Assembly (NCBI RefSeq): GCF_003010955.1
Contig: NZ_PGGO01000025.1
Coordinates: forward strand, 1 to 64,000
Reading direction: 5' to 3'
From: Phyllobacterium brassicacearum
GTDB lineage: Bacteria > Pseudomonadota > Alphaproteobacteria > Rhizobiales > Rhizobiaceae
DNA: 64,000 bases
Shown one piece after another: positions 42,584 through 51,413 of this stretch. Position numbers and translations under genes: made by a program. How positions within the stretch are numbered: position 1 is the stretch's first letter; each line of letters starts with the position of its first letter. A model generated the notes under the pieces. It searched no databases. It had not been told where the DNA came from and saw nothing but the letters and a program-made list of their open reading frames with translations.

Positions 42584-42718
42584 CTACTCCCGGATCATGA
42601 TCGTGCTCATGATCGTCGCAGGCCGGCCGATGCCTTCGGCCTCCATCTTCTTGATGAGTGATGCTTGGGTATAGCCAATGCTGGCAACGATCTTAGAGTC
42701 AGCGCCGAGGATCGAGTC
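42584..42718 (-). pseudogene. Fragment of a type IA DNA topoisomerase
   Basis: Minus-strand frame reads GYTQASLIKKMEAEGIGRPATIMSTI and stops at 42584. The S-L-I-K-K-x-E-x-x-G-I-G-R-P-(A/S)-T block is diagnostic of topoisomerase I/III (it binds the DNA-gate region). Only about 45 residues remain. Topoisomerases of this type occur next to transfer genes on many plasmids; this one has been lost. The rest of 42373-42583 shows nothing. Confidence 0.6.
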
Positions 42719-42725
42719 ATGACCT

Positions 42726-43013
42726 TCATCGATTGGAAGCCCAGGCCCTCAGTTTCTCGTCCACCATTTCACGAAACAGTCGTTTGGTCTCTGTAGCGCC
42801 GTCATCGACAAGTTGTTCCCAAAGCCGATGCCGCTCTAAAAGCGCGTGCCGGTGGCGTTCATTCATTTCGCCTAACGAAAACATAACATTGGAAAATGCG
42901 ATCGTCGCCTCTTCAGAACCCATCGAGAGCGCCATAGCTGCCAGCCACACGCGCTTATTGTGCCCGGGGCTTGCAATATCATCGATGATATCGAACGGCT
43001 GATTGCTTTTCAT
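42726..43013 (-). CDS. Small plasmid protein of unknown function
   Basis: 95 residues from MKSNQPFDIIDDIASPGHNK (GAGGGG upstream of the ATG at 43013). Mostly helical, with ERHRHALLERHRLWEQLVDD and a Trp-containing end. No family recognised; no export signal. Longer upstream starts exist but lack a good ribosome-binding site. Confidence 0.5.
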   Translation of the reverse strand: MKSNQPFDIIDDIASPGHNKRVWLAAMALSMGSEEATIAFSNVMFSLGEMNERHRHALLERHRLWEQLVDDGATETKRLFREMVDEKLRAWASNR

Positions 43014-43274
43014 CACGCCCCTCACTTGCAGCATAAAGTGGCTGCGATTTTGAGTCCAAGCACAGGAATTTTGCCGATGTTTTTCCAACCGGTTTAGAGT
43101 GATCCATCAGTCCCGCGGAGTGAACTTATGGTGTATATTCGGGTGCTACGCACACGACTCATCACTAATAATGCCGAGCAAAAATCATGATCCTACGCAT
43201 TCGCGAATACGTAAAACGTGAAAGATCAACCGAACGTTTTTCCGTTAAAAACGCTATAAATCAAAATTAACTGC

Positions 43275-43640
43275 ATGACAAGCTCTGGCAATTCTCCGCA
43301 TGTTTCGCTGGCCTTCACGGCCTTTACAATGAAACAGATTTTAGAAAATCCCCTGGCAGGCGAGACCGCTACGTCTCGAATGAAGCAGATTGGTATGATC
43401 AACGTCATCTACCAGATGCAAATGACCAACATTGAGACAACAATCAATAATATCATGAATATATCGCGGCTAAGCCGTGACGCCGTTGTCGAGAGCACAA
43501 CGCCGCTTGTTGCGCGCAATTTGCTGCGAGAAGAGCAAATTCTGAACTCTGCAGGGCGAGGCAGAGCTTTCCGGTTTGTTATCCCTGATGATATCCTCGG
43601 AACGCGGCCGTTTATCACGTTAAAACCATCCGACAGCTGA
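43275..43640 (+). CDS. Small winged-helix-like protein
   Basis: 121 residues. TINNIMNISRLSRDAVVESTTPLVARNLLREEQILNSAGRGRAFRFVIPDD resembles a winged helix with a recognition helix and wing, similar in layout to the protein at 41743. Plausible transcription factor. The start codon has no strong ribosome-binding site, so the exact start is uncertain. Confidence 0.55.
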   Translation: MTSSGNSPHVSLAFTAFTMKQILENPLAGETATSRMKQIGMINVIYQMQMTNIETTINNIMNISRLSRDAVVESTTPLVARNLLREEQILNSAGRGRAFRFVIPDDILGTRPFITLKPSDS

Positions 43641-43830
43641 CTTTAATACCGCTAAAAAGCAAAATTAAATGCCGATTGTTATTGCGGTATAAACCAACTT
43701 CTTGCTAATCGAATCATTGTCCACGTAGTTCTCGAATGTCCGAGGCTATTTGGGAGTGATTCGATTTGCCTGGAGCAAATCGAGTTTATGCATTCGAGAC
43801 AACTGCGGAGATTGAAGCCAGAAAACAAAA

Positions 43831-43856
43831 AAACCGGCGCGAGGGCCGGATTTTTC
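43831..43856. terminator. Hairpin terminator, possibly bidirectional
   Basis: CCGGC (43834-43838) pairs with GCCGG (43845-43849), with a run of As before and TTTTT after, so it could end transcription on either strand. The rest of the 43641-44013 gap shows nothing else. Confidence 0.65.
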
Positions 43857-44013
43857 GAGAGGGATAGGGTTTTCAACCCTACTAGCTAACGGAACGCCAA
43901 TTCCGCATGTGCCTAGGAACCTGAGGCAGAATTAGCTTTTTCATCCCGACATAGCAAGACGAAAATGCGCTTTCGCGCCACGGATTTTGTTGTTCCAAAC
44001 AAAGGAAAACGTG

Positions 44014-44733
44014 GTGATCTTTCACAGCCAAATGAGCTACCTGCTTGCCGACATCACGACGGTGAGACAAATCGAGCATTATCAAACGTTGTTATGGCAG
44101 GGTGTTGCAGAAGGCAAGCTCGACGACGCTTGCGCGACCGAACTTGCCGAGGCGGCCAACACGAAACGAACCATTCTGCTCGAGGCGTGGGAGCGCCGGC
44201 TGCCCCCTCCCCGTTCGTACTTTCCGAAACGACCTTTGTCCGGTCACTCTCGATCGCAGGCAGCGACGGGGTCGAGATGTTCATCCAGATGGGCGCGCAA
44301 ACGGCGGCTCGGGGACATGGCCGCTTTGCCACCGCATGTCCGCCACAAATTCACCGAGGGCGAACGAGCGGTCTTGTACATTGTGGCGGCAGACTGCCGG
44401 CAGCACGGCAGTTGCAGGTGTAGTATCAAGGAAATCGGCGATCGGGCCGGCGTCGGCATTACCACGGTGCGCAATGCATTGCGCCGGGCTCGCATTTTGC
44501 AACTGGTGGACGTTGCGGCGCGACCGCAATGGCGCGCAAAGCATCTGACCAATGTGATTTCAATTGCATGCCCGCGTTGGCTATCCTGGCTGCAAAAATT
44601 TCGGCCCAATCTCGGTCTTAAGTTCTATCCGACAGGGTGCAAAAAACCGAAACCCTCAGGAACCGTTGGTCATAAAAAACTAGACGGACAGCCTTCTTAC
44701 AACCGATCAGACGGCCTTCTACGCGGCTTATAG
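44014..44733 (+). CDS. Helix-turn-helix protein, possibly plasmid replication or transfer control
   Basis: 239 residues starting at one of two GTGs (44011 or 44014) after AAAGGA. The middle has FTEGERAVLYIVAADCRQHGSCRCSIKEIGDRAGVGITTVRNALRRARIL, a DNA-binding helix-turn-helix as found in plasmid replication initiators and regulators. The C-terminus is Lys/Pro-rich. Exact role not known. Confidence 0.6.
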   Translation: MIFHSQMSYLLADITTVRQIEHYQTLLWQGVAEGKLDDACATELAEAANTKRTILLEAWERRLPPPRSYFPKRPLSGHSRSQAATGSRCSSRWARKRRLGDMAALPPHVRHKFTEGERAVLYIVAADCRQHGSCRCSIKEIGDRAGVGITTVRNALRRARILQLVDVAARPQWRAKHLTNVISIACPRWLSWLQKFRPNLGLKFYPTGCKKPKPSGTVGHKKLDGQPSYNRSDGLLRGL

Positions 44734-45056
44734 CCGTTTGCTCGATGCAAACCATCTGCCGGTTGTCGGCTGCTAGCGCCTCACGGGGAAATTATTGCGC
44801 CCAGTCGAACCAAAATGGCTTTGAACAAAAGCCTGCCGAATCCGCATGTGCCAGTACCGGGTAAATCGCGGTTATGCAGTGAAGGTGAACGCGCCGAATT
44901 GCTGAGATGACCTTTGGCGATGCGCTTAGTATGTTCGATCCGTCAAGTCGTCGACTTGACGGTGGGTCTACCAGTCGGAAAGCCGGCGCCGGTTCATCGG
45001 GCTCATCGCTGATGCAGCGTGGATACGGGTCCATTTGAAGTCAATGAGTTTTGAAT
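44734..45056. other. Geneless stretch with a strong inverted repeat
   Basis: CCGTCAAGTC (44940-44949) and GACTTGACGG (44953-44962) form a perfect 10-bp stem with a 3-base loop; there is no following T-run. GTTGTCGGCTGCTAGC at 44762-44777 resembles the RepABC parS consensus with one mismatch. No coding frame here is convincing. Confidence 0.5.
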
Positions 45057-45356
45057 TTAATGAGCCGGCTGAACAAGCGATGCGAACTTTTTAAAGCTAG
45101 CCTGGTAGTCGCATGTTTTGATTCCGTGTTTAGCACAAATATCAGCCCAAAATGTATCGCGGTCGACGACTGTAGACTCCCCCGCCTCCGTCGCGATAAC
45201 GAGCAGCACACCTAAGAGTTCGATTGACGATACATCGCGCGGGAGTGGCGCGGATCTTAGGCCAATTTCATCAATACAGTAATTCCAAATGCGTTCATAC
45301 AATTCCGCGCGAGCCAACAGACTATCTTGAACATTCATCTTTTCATTAACAACCAT
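45057..45356 (-). CDS. Hypothetical protein
   Basis: 99 residues, starting at 45356 where GGAG lies five bases before the ATG. Contains LLARAELYERIWNYCIDEIGLRS and VVDRDTFWADICAKHGIKTCDYQ. No family, export signal or domain recognised. Divergent from the response-regulator gene. Confidence 0.5.
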   Translation of the reverse strand: MVVNEKMNVQDSLLARAELYERIWNYCIDEIGLRSAPLPRDVSSIELLGVLLVIATEAGESTVVDRDTFWADICAKHGIKTCDYQASFKKFASLVQPAH

Positions 45357-45425
45357 GTTCACTCCGATAGACTTCCTTCGGCCCTCCACCGCCGAAGTCA
45401 CAGCACGGATCTAGTGTCGTTCCTA

Positions 45426-45442
45426 GGGGTCACCCTGACCCC
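45426..45442. promoter_or_regulatory. Perfect dyad upstream of the response regulator
   Basis: GGGGTCA (45426-45432), CCC, TGACCCC (45436-45442), about 35 bases before the regulator start and 70 from the divergent gene. A likely operator for one or both. Confidence 0.5.
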
Positions 45443-45477
45443 GTGCTTCATATTTTCCCATGTGCTACTACCGTCCC

Positions 45478-46152
45478 ATGCACGATGGGACACACGCTCA
45501 AAACAAAATTCTGATCATCGAAGATGATGATCTCACCCTGGATTCGCTCGTTCGGCATTTCAAGACGGCCAATCCGGACTATCTGGTGTTGACCGCCCCG
45601 ACTTTTGAGGCGGCAATGGAGGCGTTGAACGGCAATACATTTGCGATGATCCTTATCGACCCGGGCTTGCCAGACTTCGGCGCGGATTCCGAAAAAGCGG
45701 ACGTTCGACTGTCCAACATTGAAGAAATAATCAACACCAGCCCGACCGGTATTCATGTGATCATAACCGGGCGCTTTTCCAGTGAAGAGGCGGAAGCCTG
45801 TCGCCGGCTAGGAGCCAAAGCCTACCTCGGAAAATTTGGACTCAACGCCCCTGCCCTTGCGAATATTCTGGAGGAATTGTCCCGCACGGATTTCTTGCTC
45901 CATCGCGGAACGATAACATCGGACAAAACCATGCCGGAGGTTCATTATCCCGAACTCAGCGCTGTTGAGGAACTATGCCTCAAATGGGTTGCGTCACGAC
46001 CGCCCGGAATGAAGAGAAGTGAGCTTTTCGACCAGATGGCGAAGCACTTCAATATGAAAAACGCTGACTCTGCCGAAAAGAAATACAAGCGGGCCCGGAG
46101 CAAGATCCTCACCTACCCCAACACCACCTCCCCTAACAGCGCAGACACCTGA
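45478..46152 (+). CDS. Response regulator with an unusual output domain
   Basis: 224 residues (an earlier ATG at 45460 is possible). Receiver domain with the acidic pair in KILIIEDDDLTLDS, phospho-acceptor Asp in MILIDPGLPDFG, Thr in VIITGRF and Lys in KAYLGKFG. The C-terminal third (LSAVEELCLKWVASRPPGMKRSELFDQMAKHFNMKNADSAEKKYKRARSKI) looks like a helical DNA-binding domain but is not OmpR-, NarL- or NtrC-type as far as I can see. First gene of a three-gene set with the kinase at 46791. Confidence 0.85.
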   Translation: MHDGTHAQNKILIIEDDDLTLDSLVRHFKTANPDYLVLTAPTFEAAMEALNGNTFAMILIDPGLPDFGADSEKADVRLSNIEEIINTSPTGIHVIITGRFSSEEAEACRRLGAKAYLGKFGLNAPALANILEELSRTDFLLHRGTITSDKTMPEVHYPELSAVEELCLKWVASRPPGMKRSELFDQMAKHFNMKNADSAEKKYKRARSKILTYPNTTSPNSADT

Positions 46153-46168
46153 TCAAAAGGAATATTGC

Positions 46169-46714
46169 ATGCGTCAAAGCAGAATCCCTCTTGTTGCCAC
46201 TCTCCTTCTGGCAATGGGCGTCTCCCTCGCCAATGCAGCCTATGATGATCCGAACGTCCTTTCCGTGGAGAGCAAAGCAGGCAAGCCCGTTGCCAGCTAT
46301 ACAGCTCAAGAGCTGCGTAAGGCATTCCCCGCTAAAATCATTGAGACAAAAACTCCTTGGACCAACGGAGCAAAGCTCCGCTATCGAGGTGCATCGCTCA
46401 AGGAAGTTCTTGCCAAATATGGCTTGTCCGAAGCCAAAATCATCGAGGGTATCGCACTCGACGATTACCAGGCCAAGTTAGAGATGAAGGAGATCGATGT
46501 TTATGATCCGATCATAGCAACCGAAATCGGTTGCTCGGATGCTGATCGATCATCTGCGGTTTGTGCAACTGGGCAGGAATTCAGGCCACTGATGGATGCT
46601 GATCGCGGGCCCTATTATATCGTATGGCCGTTTGATCAATTACCAAAAGCCTCGGATCCCGGCGATAACTCCCGTTGGATTTGGTTCCTTGTCGCCCTAC
46701 GACCAGCATCCTGA
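46169..46714 (+). CDS. Periplasmic molybdopterin-binding-fold-like protein beside a kinase
   Basis: 181 residues, signal peptide (RIPLVATLLLAMGVSLANA). The middle (YTAQELRKAFPAKIIETKTPWTN...LRYRGASLKEVLAKYGL...ALDDYQAKLEMKEID) follows the sulfite-oxidase-type molybdopterin-domain pattern found in cofactor-free sensor partners; the C-terminus has RGPYYIVWPFDQLP. The gene lies between the regulator and kinase and probably supplies a periplasmic input for the kinase. Confidence 0.7.
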   Translation: MRQSRIPLVATLLLAMGVSLANAAYDDPNVLSVESKAGKPVASYTAQELRKAFPAKIIETKTPWTNGAKLRYRGASLKEVLAKYGLSEAKIIEGIALDDYQAKLEMKEIDVYDPIIATEIGCSDADRSSAVCATGQEFRPLMDADRGPYYIVWPFDQLPKASDPGDNSRWIWFLVALRPAS

Positions 46715-46790
46715 CGTTCTCAGCCCGTCAGATCTGATCGCCCCGAATCACAGCTCCGGAGCGTTCCTGGTGCTGCCAACTGCGAAGACT

Positions 46791-48098
46791 ATGGTGTCGA
46801 TTTTGTCGAAACATGTTCGGGCTTACGGCCTCTATCTCCTATATTTGGCTTTCCCGGTTCTTATTGCGGTCGCCTGCTGGTCTTTCCTGAAAACGGATGT
46901 GTACAGACGCGAAGCCTATCGCATCATCTCCGAAGTCAATGAAGTGCAATGGAGAGCTGCCCAAATTCGCGAAAAAACTGTCTCGGCCATGGGATGGACG
47001 CGACTGGCACAGGAAACAGGCAAGAGCGACTATCTGCAGCCCCTCAAGCGAGATACGATTTTCCTGGCAGCGAACATCCAAGCCCTCGTTTCGCAAGATT
47101 ATGCCGCGCACATCCTACCCCAAGACGATATTGATCATCTCAACAGGATGCTGGCCCTCGTGAATTACACGATCAAGCCGCAATTATCCGAAGGCGCCGA
47201 CTACGGCAAAATTCTTTCTGAATTCGATACAATCTGGACCTACGTTGTACCGATCACCAGTTCGGCGGCCAGTCTTGGTCGGACTTTCAAACGTACGGCC
47301 GACCTCGACCAGCAAGCATTTCGCAATAGTTTCCTGCTGGCATCTGCCTCGGCAATGGCAATTGCCATCATGATCTTCTTGATTCTGCGCAACCGCAGCC
47401 AAGCACGTTTCGACAGTCATGTGCGCCATTTCGCGCTTCTCTTCTCGCACATGACCTACACACGCATCAATTCCCTGCACGCATACGTCCACGATACGTT
47501 GAACCATACATCCGTTCCGGATTTCACGCGGTTGAACAAGGCGCGGCAGAGGACGACAGACCTTTCCATCGTCAATGATTGGCTAGCGCGAATTGCCTAC
47601 CCGAAATACGACCCGGACGGAACACCAATCGTCTCCCTGGATACCGTCCTCATGGATGTGTGCAAACCGGACGGCAGCATAATCTCGCCAACTGTGATTT
47701 CAGGTGGTGTGGCGCGTCAATCACTCGTTCCGCAAGCTCAGTTTTTTCTCATGCTCCAAGAGCTCGTTCGCAACGCGAAAGACGCAGTGGCCGATAGAGA
47801 TTTGCCGGAAATCTGTGTTCGCGCCAATGTCAAAACTGGGCTGTTTTTCGACAAGTATCTTGTCGTGTCGGTAGAAGACAATGGCGTCGGCATGTCACCA
47901 GATCACCTCAAGAAGGCGACGACGCCCTTTTTCTCATCCAAAGGCGAATCCCGACGCAACAGTGGCCTCGGCCTCACCGGCTGCGCTCGGCTCGTGGAGA
48001 CCATGCATGGCAGACTTTTCATCGAGTCCAAATTGGATAAGGGGACCACTGTAACAATCTCCTTTCCGATCAGAAGTCTGAAGAATTTCATTCGATAA
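46791..48098 (+). CDS. Membrane sensor histidine kinase
   Basis: 435 residues from the ATG at 46791; an upstream in-frame start would overlap the previous gene. Two spans (LYLLYLAFPVLIAVACWSFL; FLLASASAMAIAIMIFLIL) enclose a periplasmic helical sensor. The cytoplasmic part has HATPase motifs: N-box ELVRNAKDAV, G1 VEDNGVGM, F-box TPFFSSKGE, G2 GLGLTGCARLV. The phospho-acceptor His is not obvious by eye; candidates lie in SHMTYTRINSLHAYVHDTLNHT. Partner of the regulator at 45478. Confidence 0.85.
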   Translation: MVSILSKHVRAYGLYLLYLAFPVLIAVACWSFLKTDVYRREAYRIISEVNEVQWRAAQIREKTVSAMGWTRLAQETGKSDYLQPLKRDTIFLAANIQALVSQDYAAHILPQDDIDHLNRMLALVNYTIKPQLSEGADYGKILSEFDTIWTYVVPITSSAASLGRTFKRTADLDQQAFRNSFLLASASAMAIAIMIFLILRNRSQARFDSHVRHFALLFSHMTYTRINSLHAYVHDTLNHTSVPDFTRLNKARQRTTDLSIVNDWLARIAYPKYDPDGTPIVSLDTVLMDVCKPDGSIISPTVISGGVARQSLVPQAQFFLMLQELVRNAKDAVADRDLPEICVRANVKTGLFFDKYLVVSVEDNGVGMSPDHLKKATTPFFSSKGESRRNSGLGLTGCARLVETMHGRLFIESKLDKGTTVTISFPIRSLKNFIR

Positions 48099-48250
48099 CT
48101 GATCGGGGTTCGATCATCCATCAGCAGAGATTCATGGTCTCAGTATGAGTTTTTTGAATGGATCTGGCGTCACCAACTCTCCGCGAACATCACTGAATAC
48201 GCCTGATCGTGATCCAGCTTAGCAACGGTACCAGAAAGGAGAAAACATCC

Positions 48251-48877
48251 ATGAGAAAACGGATAGCAATCGTCGGTAATGGACCGGTCGCTAATGAAAC
48301 TGCGCCGATCATAGACTCGCATGACTTCATCATTCGCTTCAACGATTGTCGGTCTTTCGGCTCTGGCGCGACCCGCACGGATGTGGTCGCCGTCTGCAAT
48401 ACCGGGCGGCCGGCGAAGAAGATGCTTGCATCCCAGGAATGGCGCAGTCATGCCGGAATTGTCGATGCATCAGAAATCTGGAGTGTACGCGATCCTGAAA
48501 AATTCGCACAATTGCGGCCGGCCCTTGCTCTCTCGCACCCCGAGCTCGATGACCTCTGCGATGATTATACCGATCAGTTTACTGCCTTCTGCACGGAAAC
48601 GGGAAAGCGACATACCGTCATCGACAAAACCATACACGAAGCTGTCGACAAAACGCTCGCTGATTATCAGCCAGCGCCATATGTGGTACCAAGTAGCGGC
48701 ATGATTGTTATTGGCAACGTGCTCGACAGATTCCCCGAGGCCGATGTGACACTGGCAGGGTTCGGGCATGAAGGTTGGGAATGGCATCCCTTCGCGGCCG
48801 AAAGGAAGCTCGTCGATTCCTACTGTGCGACCGGACGAGTAAGGAGGCTTGGCCGTGTGGCATCACATGCAACATAG
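48251..48877 (+). CDS. GT29-like protein (annotated in rhizobia as urease operon accessory protein)
   Basis: 208 residues from MRKRIAIVGNG (AAAGGAG upstream). Contains a sialyl-motif-like block IAIVGNGPVANETAPIIDSHDFIIRFNDC and a second PSSGMIVIGNVLDRFP, as in glycosyltransferase family 29. Bacterial members are sometimes named after a urease-operon neighbour, but no urease genes are here. No signal peptide. Substrate unknown. Confidence 0.72.
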   Translation: MRKRIAIVGNGPVANETAPIIDSHDFIIRFNDCRSFGSGATRTDVVAVCNTGRPAKKMLASQEWRSHAGIVDASEIWSVRDPEKFAQLRPALALSHPELDDLCDDYTDQFTAFCTETGKRHTVIDKTIHEAVDKTLADYQPAPYVVPSSGMIVIGNVLDRFPEADVTLAGFGHEGWEWHPFAAERKLVDSYCATGRVRRLGRVASHAT

Positions 48878-49018
48878 CTGTGCCGTCCGCGTTGTGTCCA
48901 ATCAGTCGTTGCAAAACTTTGCATTCGGTATCCTGCATGAACGCATGCGTAAGCTGGCGTTCGACATATCGTCCAGATTAAGTTTGATGCGTCTGATCAA
49001 ATCCTTGCGACAGGAACT

Positions 49019-49252
49019 ATGATGACCCCGTCACGCTTCATGGAATGCCTTGCTTATCTATTTTGGTCGAGGGAAACGCTCGTTGATATTCTCGAGTGTG
49101 ACCCGGTATTGGTGAAGGAGTGGGCCGAAGGGCGAGAACCCGTTCCGCCGCAACTTGCCGCCTGGCTCGAGTCATTGGCAGTAGCGCATGCCAAGGCGGG
49201 AATTCCAACAGCCTATCGGCGCAGGCACGCCGTACGTATGGGGTTCAAATGA
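49019..49252 (+). CDS. Small conserved-looking rhizobial plasmid protein
   Basis: 77 residues: MTPSRFMECLAYLFWSRETLVDILECDPVLVKEWAEGREPVPPQLAAWLESLA. The shape is that of a short helix-turn-helix-like protein (Cro/XRE-type second half). Its stop overlaps the methyltransferase ATG (ATGA). Confidence 0.6.
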   Translation: MMTPSRFMECLAYLFWSRETLVDILECDPVLVKEWAEGREPVPPQLAAWLESLAVAHAKAGIPTAYRRRHAVRMGFK

Positions 49253-49860
49253 AAGCACCGGTCTCACTCGATCTGCCAACCCTGCGCTTCTACGCACAGT
49301 CTGCCCAGGTTTATTGCGCCAGCGGTCCTGGCGGCGTCAGCCGCAACCTCCATTCCTTTCTGCAGATGCTCAAGCCCGGTGCCTGCATTCTTGAACTGGG
49401 CTGCGGTGGCGGGCGGGATGCCGAAGCCATGATCGCAGCGGGATTCAAGGTCGACCCGACGGATGGCACACCGGAAATCGCCCGCAAGGCAGAAGAGCGT
49501 CTCAGACAACCCGTGCGTGTCATGCGTTTTGATGAACTTGATGCTGTCGAAACCTACGATGCCGTATGGGCCAACGCGAGTCTGCTCCACGTTCCGAGAC
49601 GCTCCTTGCCGCAAGTGTTGACGCGCGTTTCCAGAGCACTAAAGCCGGGCGGACTGCACTTTGCCAGTTACAAGGGCGGCGACATTGAGGGACGCGACAA
49701 TCTTGGCCGCTATTTCAACTTTCTGTCGCGGGAAGAGCTCATCGCCATCTACCATCGCTCAGCCCCCTGGGAAATAGAGTCAATCATCGAATACATCGGT
49801 GGCGGTTATGAAGGCAAGCACGGCCCTTGGGTGGCGATCACCGCCCGAAAGCCAGTGTGA
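49249..49860 (+). CDS. Class I SAM-dependent methyltransferase
   Basis: 203 residues. SAM-binding motif I in ACILELGCGGGRDAEAM, acidic residue in PTDGTPEIARKA, and VWANASLLHVPRRSLPQVLTRVSRALKPGG (Methyltransf_11/25 pattern). ATG overlaps the preceding stop. Substrate unknown. Confidence 0.85.
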   Translation: MKAPVSLDLPTLRFYAQSAQVYCASGPGGVSRNLHSFLQMLKPGACILELGCGGGRDAEAMIAAGFKVDPTDGTPEIARKAEERLRQPVRVMRFDELDAVETYDAVWANASLLHVPRRSLPQVLTRVSRALKPGGLHFASYKGGDIEGRDNLGRYFNFLSREELIAIYHRSAPWEIESIIEYIGGGYEGKHGPWVAITARKPV

Positions 49861-50389
49861 TATCTGGCTGTTGTCGAAATGCCGATACCCGCTGGAGGGG
49901 GCCGGGATAACGCTGCGCAAAAGAGCGTGAGGCTGCCTAGCGGCCTTGCACTTTGTCCTTGCCAGCGGGCGCTTTAGAGCAAAACTCTTCCTGATATTGA
50001 CAGCCGTGCAGGTGGCGATTTGTTCTTGCCTTATCAAGGAGATAATCGAGGATTTGGCGCAGAACAAAAAACAGATTGGTTGCCATGATTGGCATAGTCC
50101 GTCCCACATGACTTAGTGGCGAAAATCTGATGCTTGGTACCCGAATTACCGGTTTCGACCCCTTGCGGACCTTCAATCGAAGGCGTCGTACGGGAAGACC
50201 TGACTCTTCTGCGACGTTCCAGTTGAGACGACAAAACGGCTGCTTTCGGGGTGGCGACCGACCTTGCGTCAATCCGAATTCCGGTCGTCGTATTCGCGAA
50301 AATGAGGTATTGTCGCCCAGAACGTGTCCAGCCTCGTCTGCCACGGCGCAGTTGATCCAGGACTTCTTCAACATCACGGAGTTGCGTCG
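49861..50389. other. Stretch of 529 bases without a supportable gene
   Basis: Long antisense frames cross it but lack codon or motif support. It holds TTGACAGCCGTGCAG at 49997-50011, a 15-base match to 52628-52642 in the repA-repB gap. Confidence 0.45.
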
Positions 50390-51112
50390 ATGAAGCTTAG
50401 CGATTTCAATGCCCTGACCTTCGACTGCTACGGCACGCTCATTGACTGGGAAACGGGTATGATCGAGGCGCTGAAGCCGCTGACGAGCAAGGTCGGACGG
50501 TCGCTCTCGCGCAACGAAATTCTCACGGCCCACGCCCGCCATGAATCCTCGCAGCAGGTTCAAACACCGTCGAAACTCTATCGAAATTTGTTGCCGGTTG
50601 TGTACCGCCGCCTCGCCGAGGGATGGGGCGTTGCCGTCGACTGGAGCGAATGTGTCGCCTACGGCCGCTCGGTCAGGGATTGGCCAGCTTTCTCTGATTC
50701 CGCCGGCGCACTTCAGTATTTGAAGCGGCACTACAAGCTTGTGATCCTTTCGAACGTGGACAACGAGAGCTTTGACGCGAGCAGCAAAAAGCTGGGAGTC
50801 GATTTCGACGCGGTCTACACGGCCGAGGACATAGGCTCCTACAAGCCGTCTGACCGTAATTTCGATTACATGCTCGCAAAGCTGGGGACGCTTGGCATCC
50901 AGAAGCATGAGATCTTGCACACGGCGGAAAGCATGTTCCATGATCATGGCCCGGCGAACCAGCACGGGCTTGCCTCCTGCTGGATATACCGCCGCCATGG
51001 TCAGGAGGGATTCGGGGCAACCATGGACCCGGGCCAGATGCCGCAATGTGACTTTCGCTTCAATACCATGGCCGACTTGGCCAAGGCGCATCAGGAAGAA
51101 TTGAGCGACTAG
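50390..51112 (+). CDS. Haloacid dehalogenase type II-like HAD hydrolase
   Basis: 240 residues. HAD motif I ALTFDCYGTLIDWE (Asp nucleophile), motif II VILSNVD, conserved Lys in IGSYKPSDRNFDYML, and HTAESMFHDHGPANQHGLASCWIYR. Type II haloacid dehalogenases hydrolyse 2-haloacids; some relatives have other phosphatase substrates. ATG at 50390 begins the domain. Confidence 0.88.
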   Translation: MKLSDFNALTFDCYGTLIDWETGMIEALKPLTSKVGRSLSRNEILTAHARHESSQQVQTPSKLYRNLLPVVYRRLAEGWGVAVDWSECVAYGRSVRDWPAFSDSAGALQYLKRHYKLVILSNVDNESFDASSKKLGVDFDAVYTAEDIGSYKPSDRNFDYMLAKLGTLGIQKHEILHTAESMFHDHGPANQHGLASCWIYRRHGQEGFGATMDPGQMPQCDFRFNTMADLAKAHQEELSD

Positions 51113-51291
51113 CCCAAAATCAAGGCGCGCCAGCCAGCGAAGGACCCGAGCCGGATCGCATTGCAGACGCTGCCTCCGCGGCCTAAAGGTCGCGAATTGG
51201 CGCTTCCTGCTCGGCGAGACGGAGGGCAGAATACCACCCAATAAGGAAGTCTGGTCGGTTGAGACCGAGATGCAAACTTACCGACCATGAC

Positions 51292-51307
51292 GTTTTCCAC
51301 CGTTAAC
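51292..51307. other. parS-like centromere site candidate upstream of repA
   Basis: GTTTTCCACCGTTAAC matches 9 of the 10 fixed positions of the RepABC parS consensus GTTNNCNGCNGNNAAC (mismatch at the central G). It sits about 107 bases before repA. The surrounding AT-rich stretch holds a possible repA promoter (TTGTCG, then CATATT region near 51350). Confidence 0.4.
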
Positions 51308-51413
51308 CTTTTGTTAATTAAAAATTTCTTGTCGCTGCGAGAGAATCGGGCATATTAATCACGCTTAAAGAGCATATGGATTGAGAAAAGCGTTATTCCC
51401 GAGAAAGAAGCAA

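Noticed and set aside
44281-44544. Minus-strand frames opposite the helix-turn-helix gene at 44014
   Set aside because: The plus-strand frame has the recognisable helix-turn-helix; the opposite ones have none.
49937-51241. A 434-codon minus-strand open frame
   Set aside because: It is antisense to the haloacid dehalogenase gene, shows no domain and has an Arg-rich shadow-like composition.
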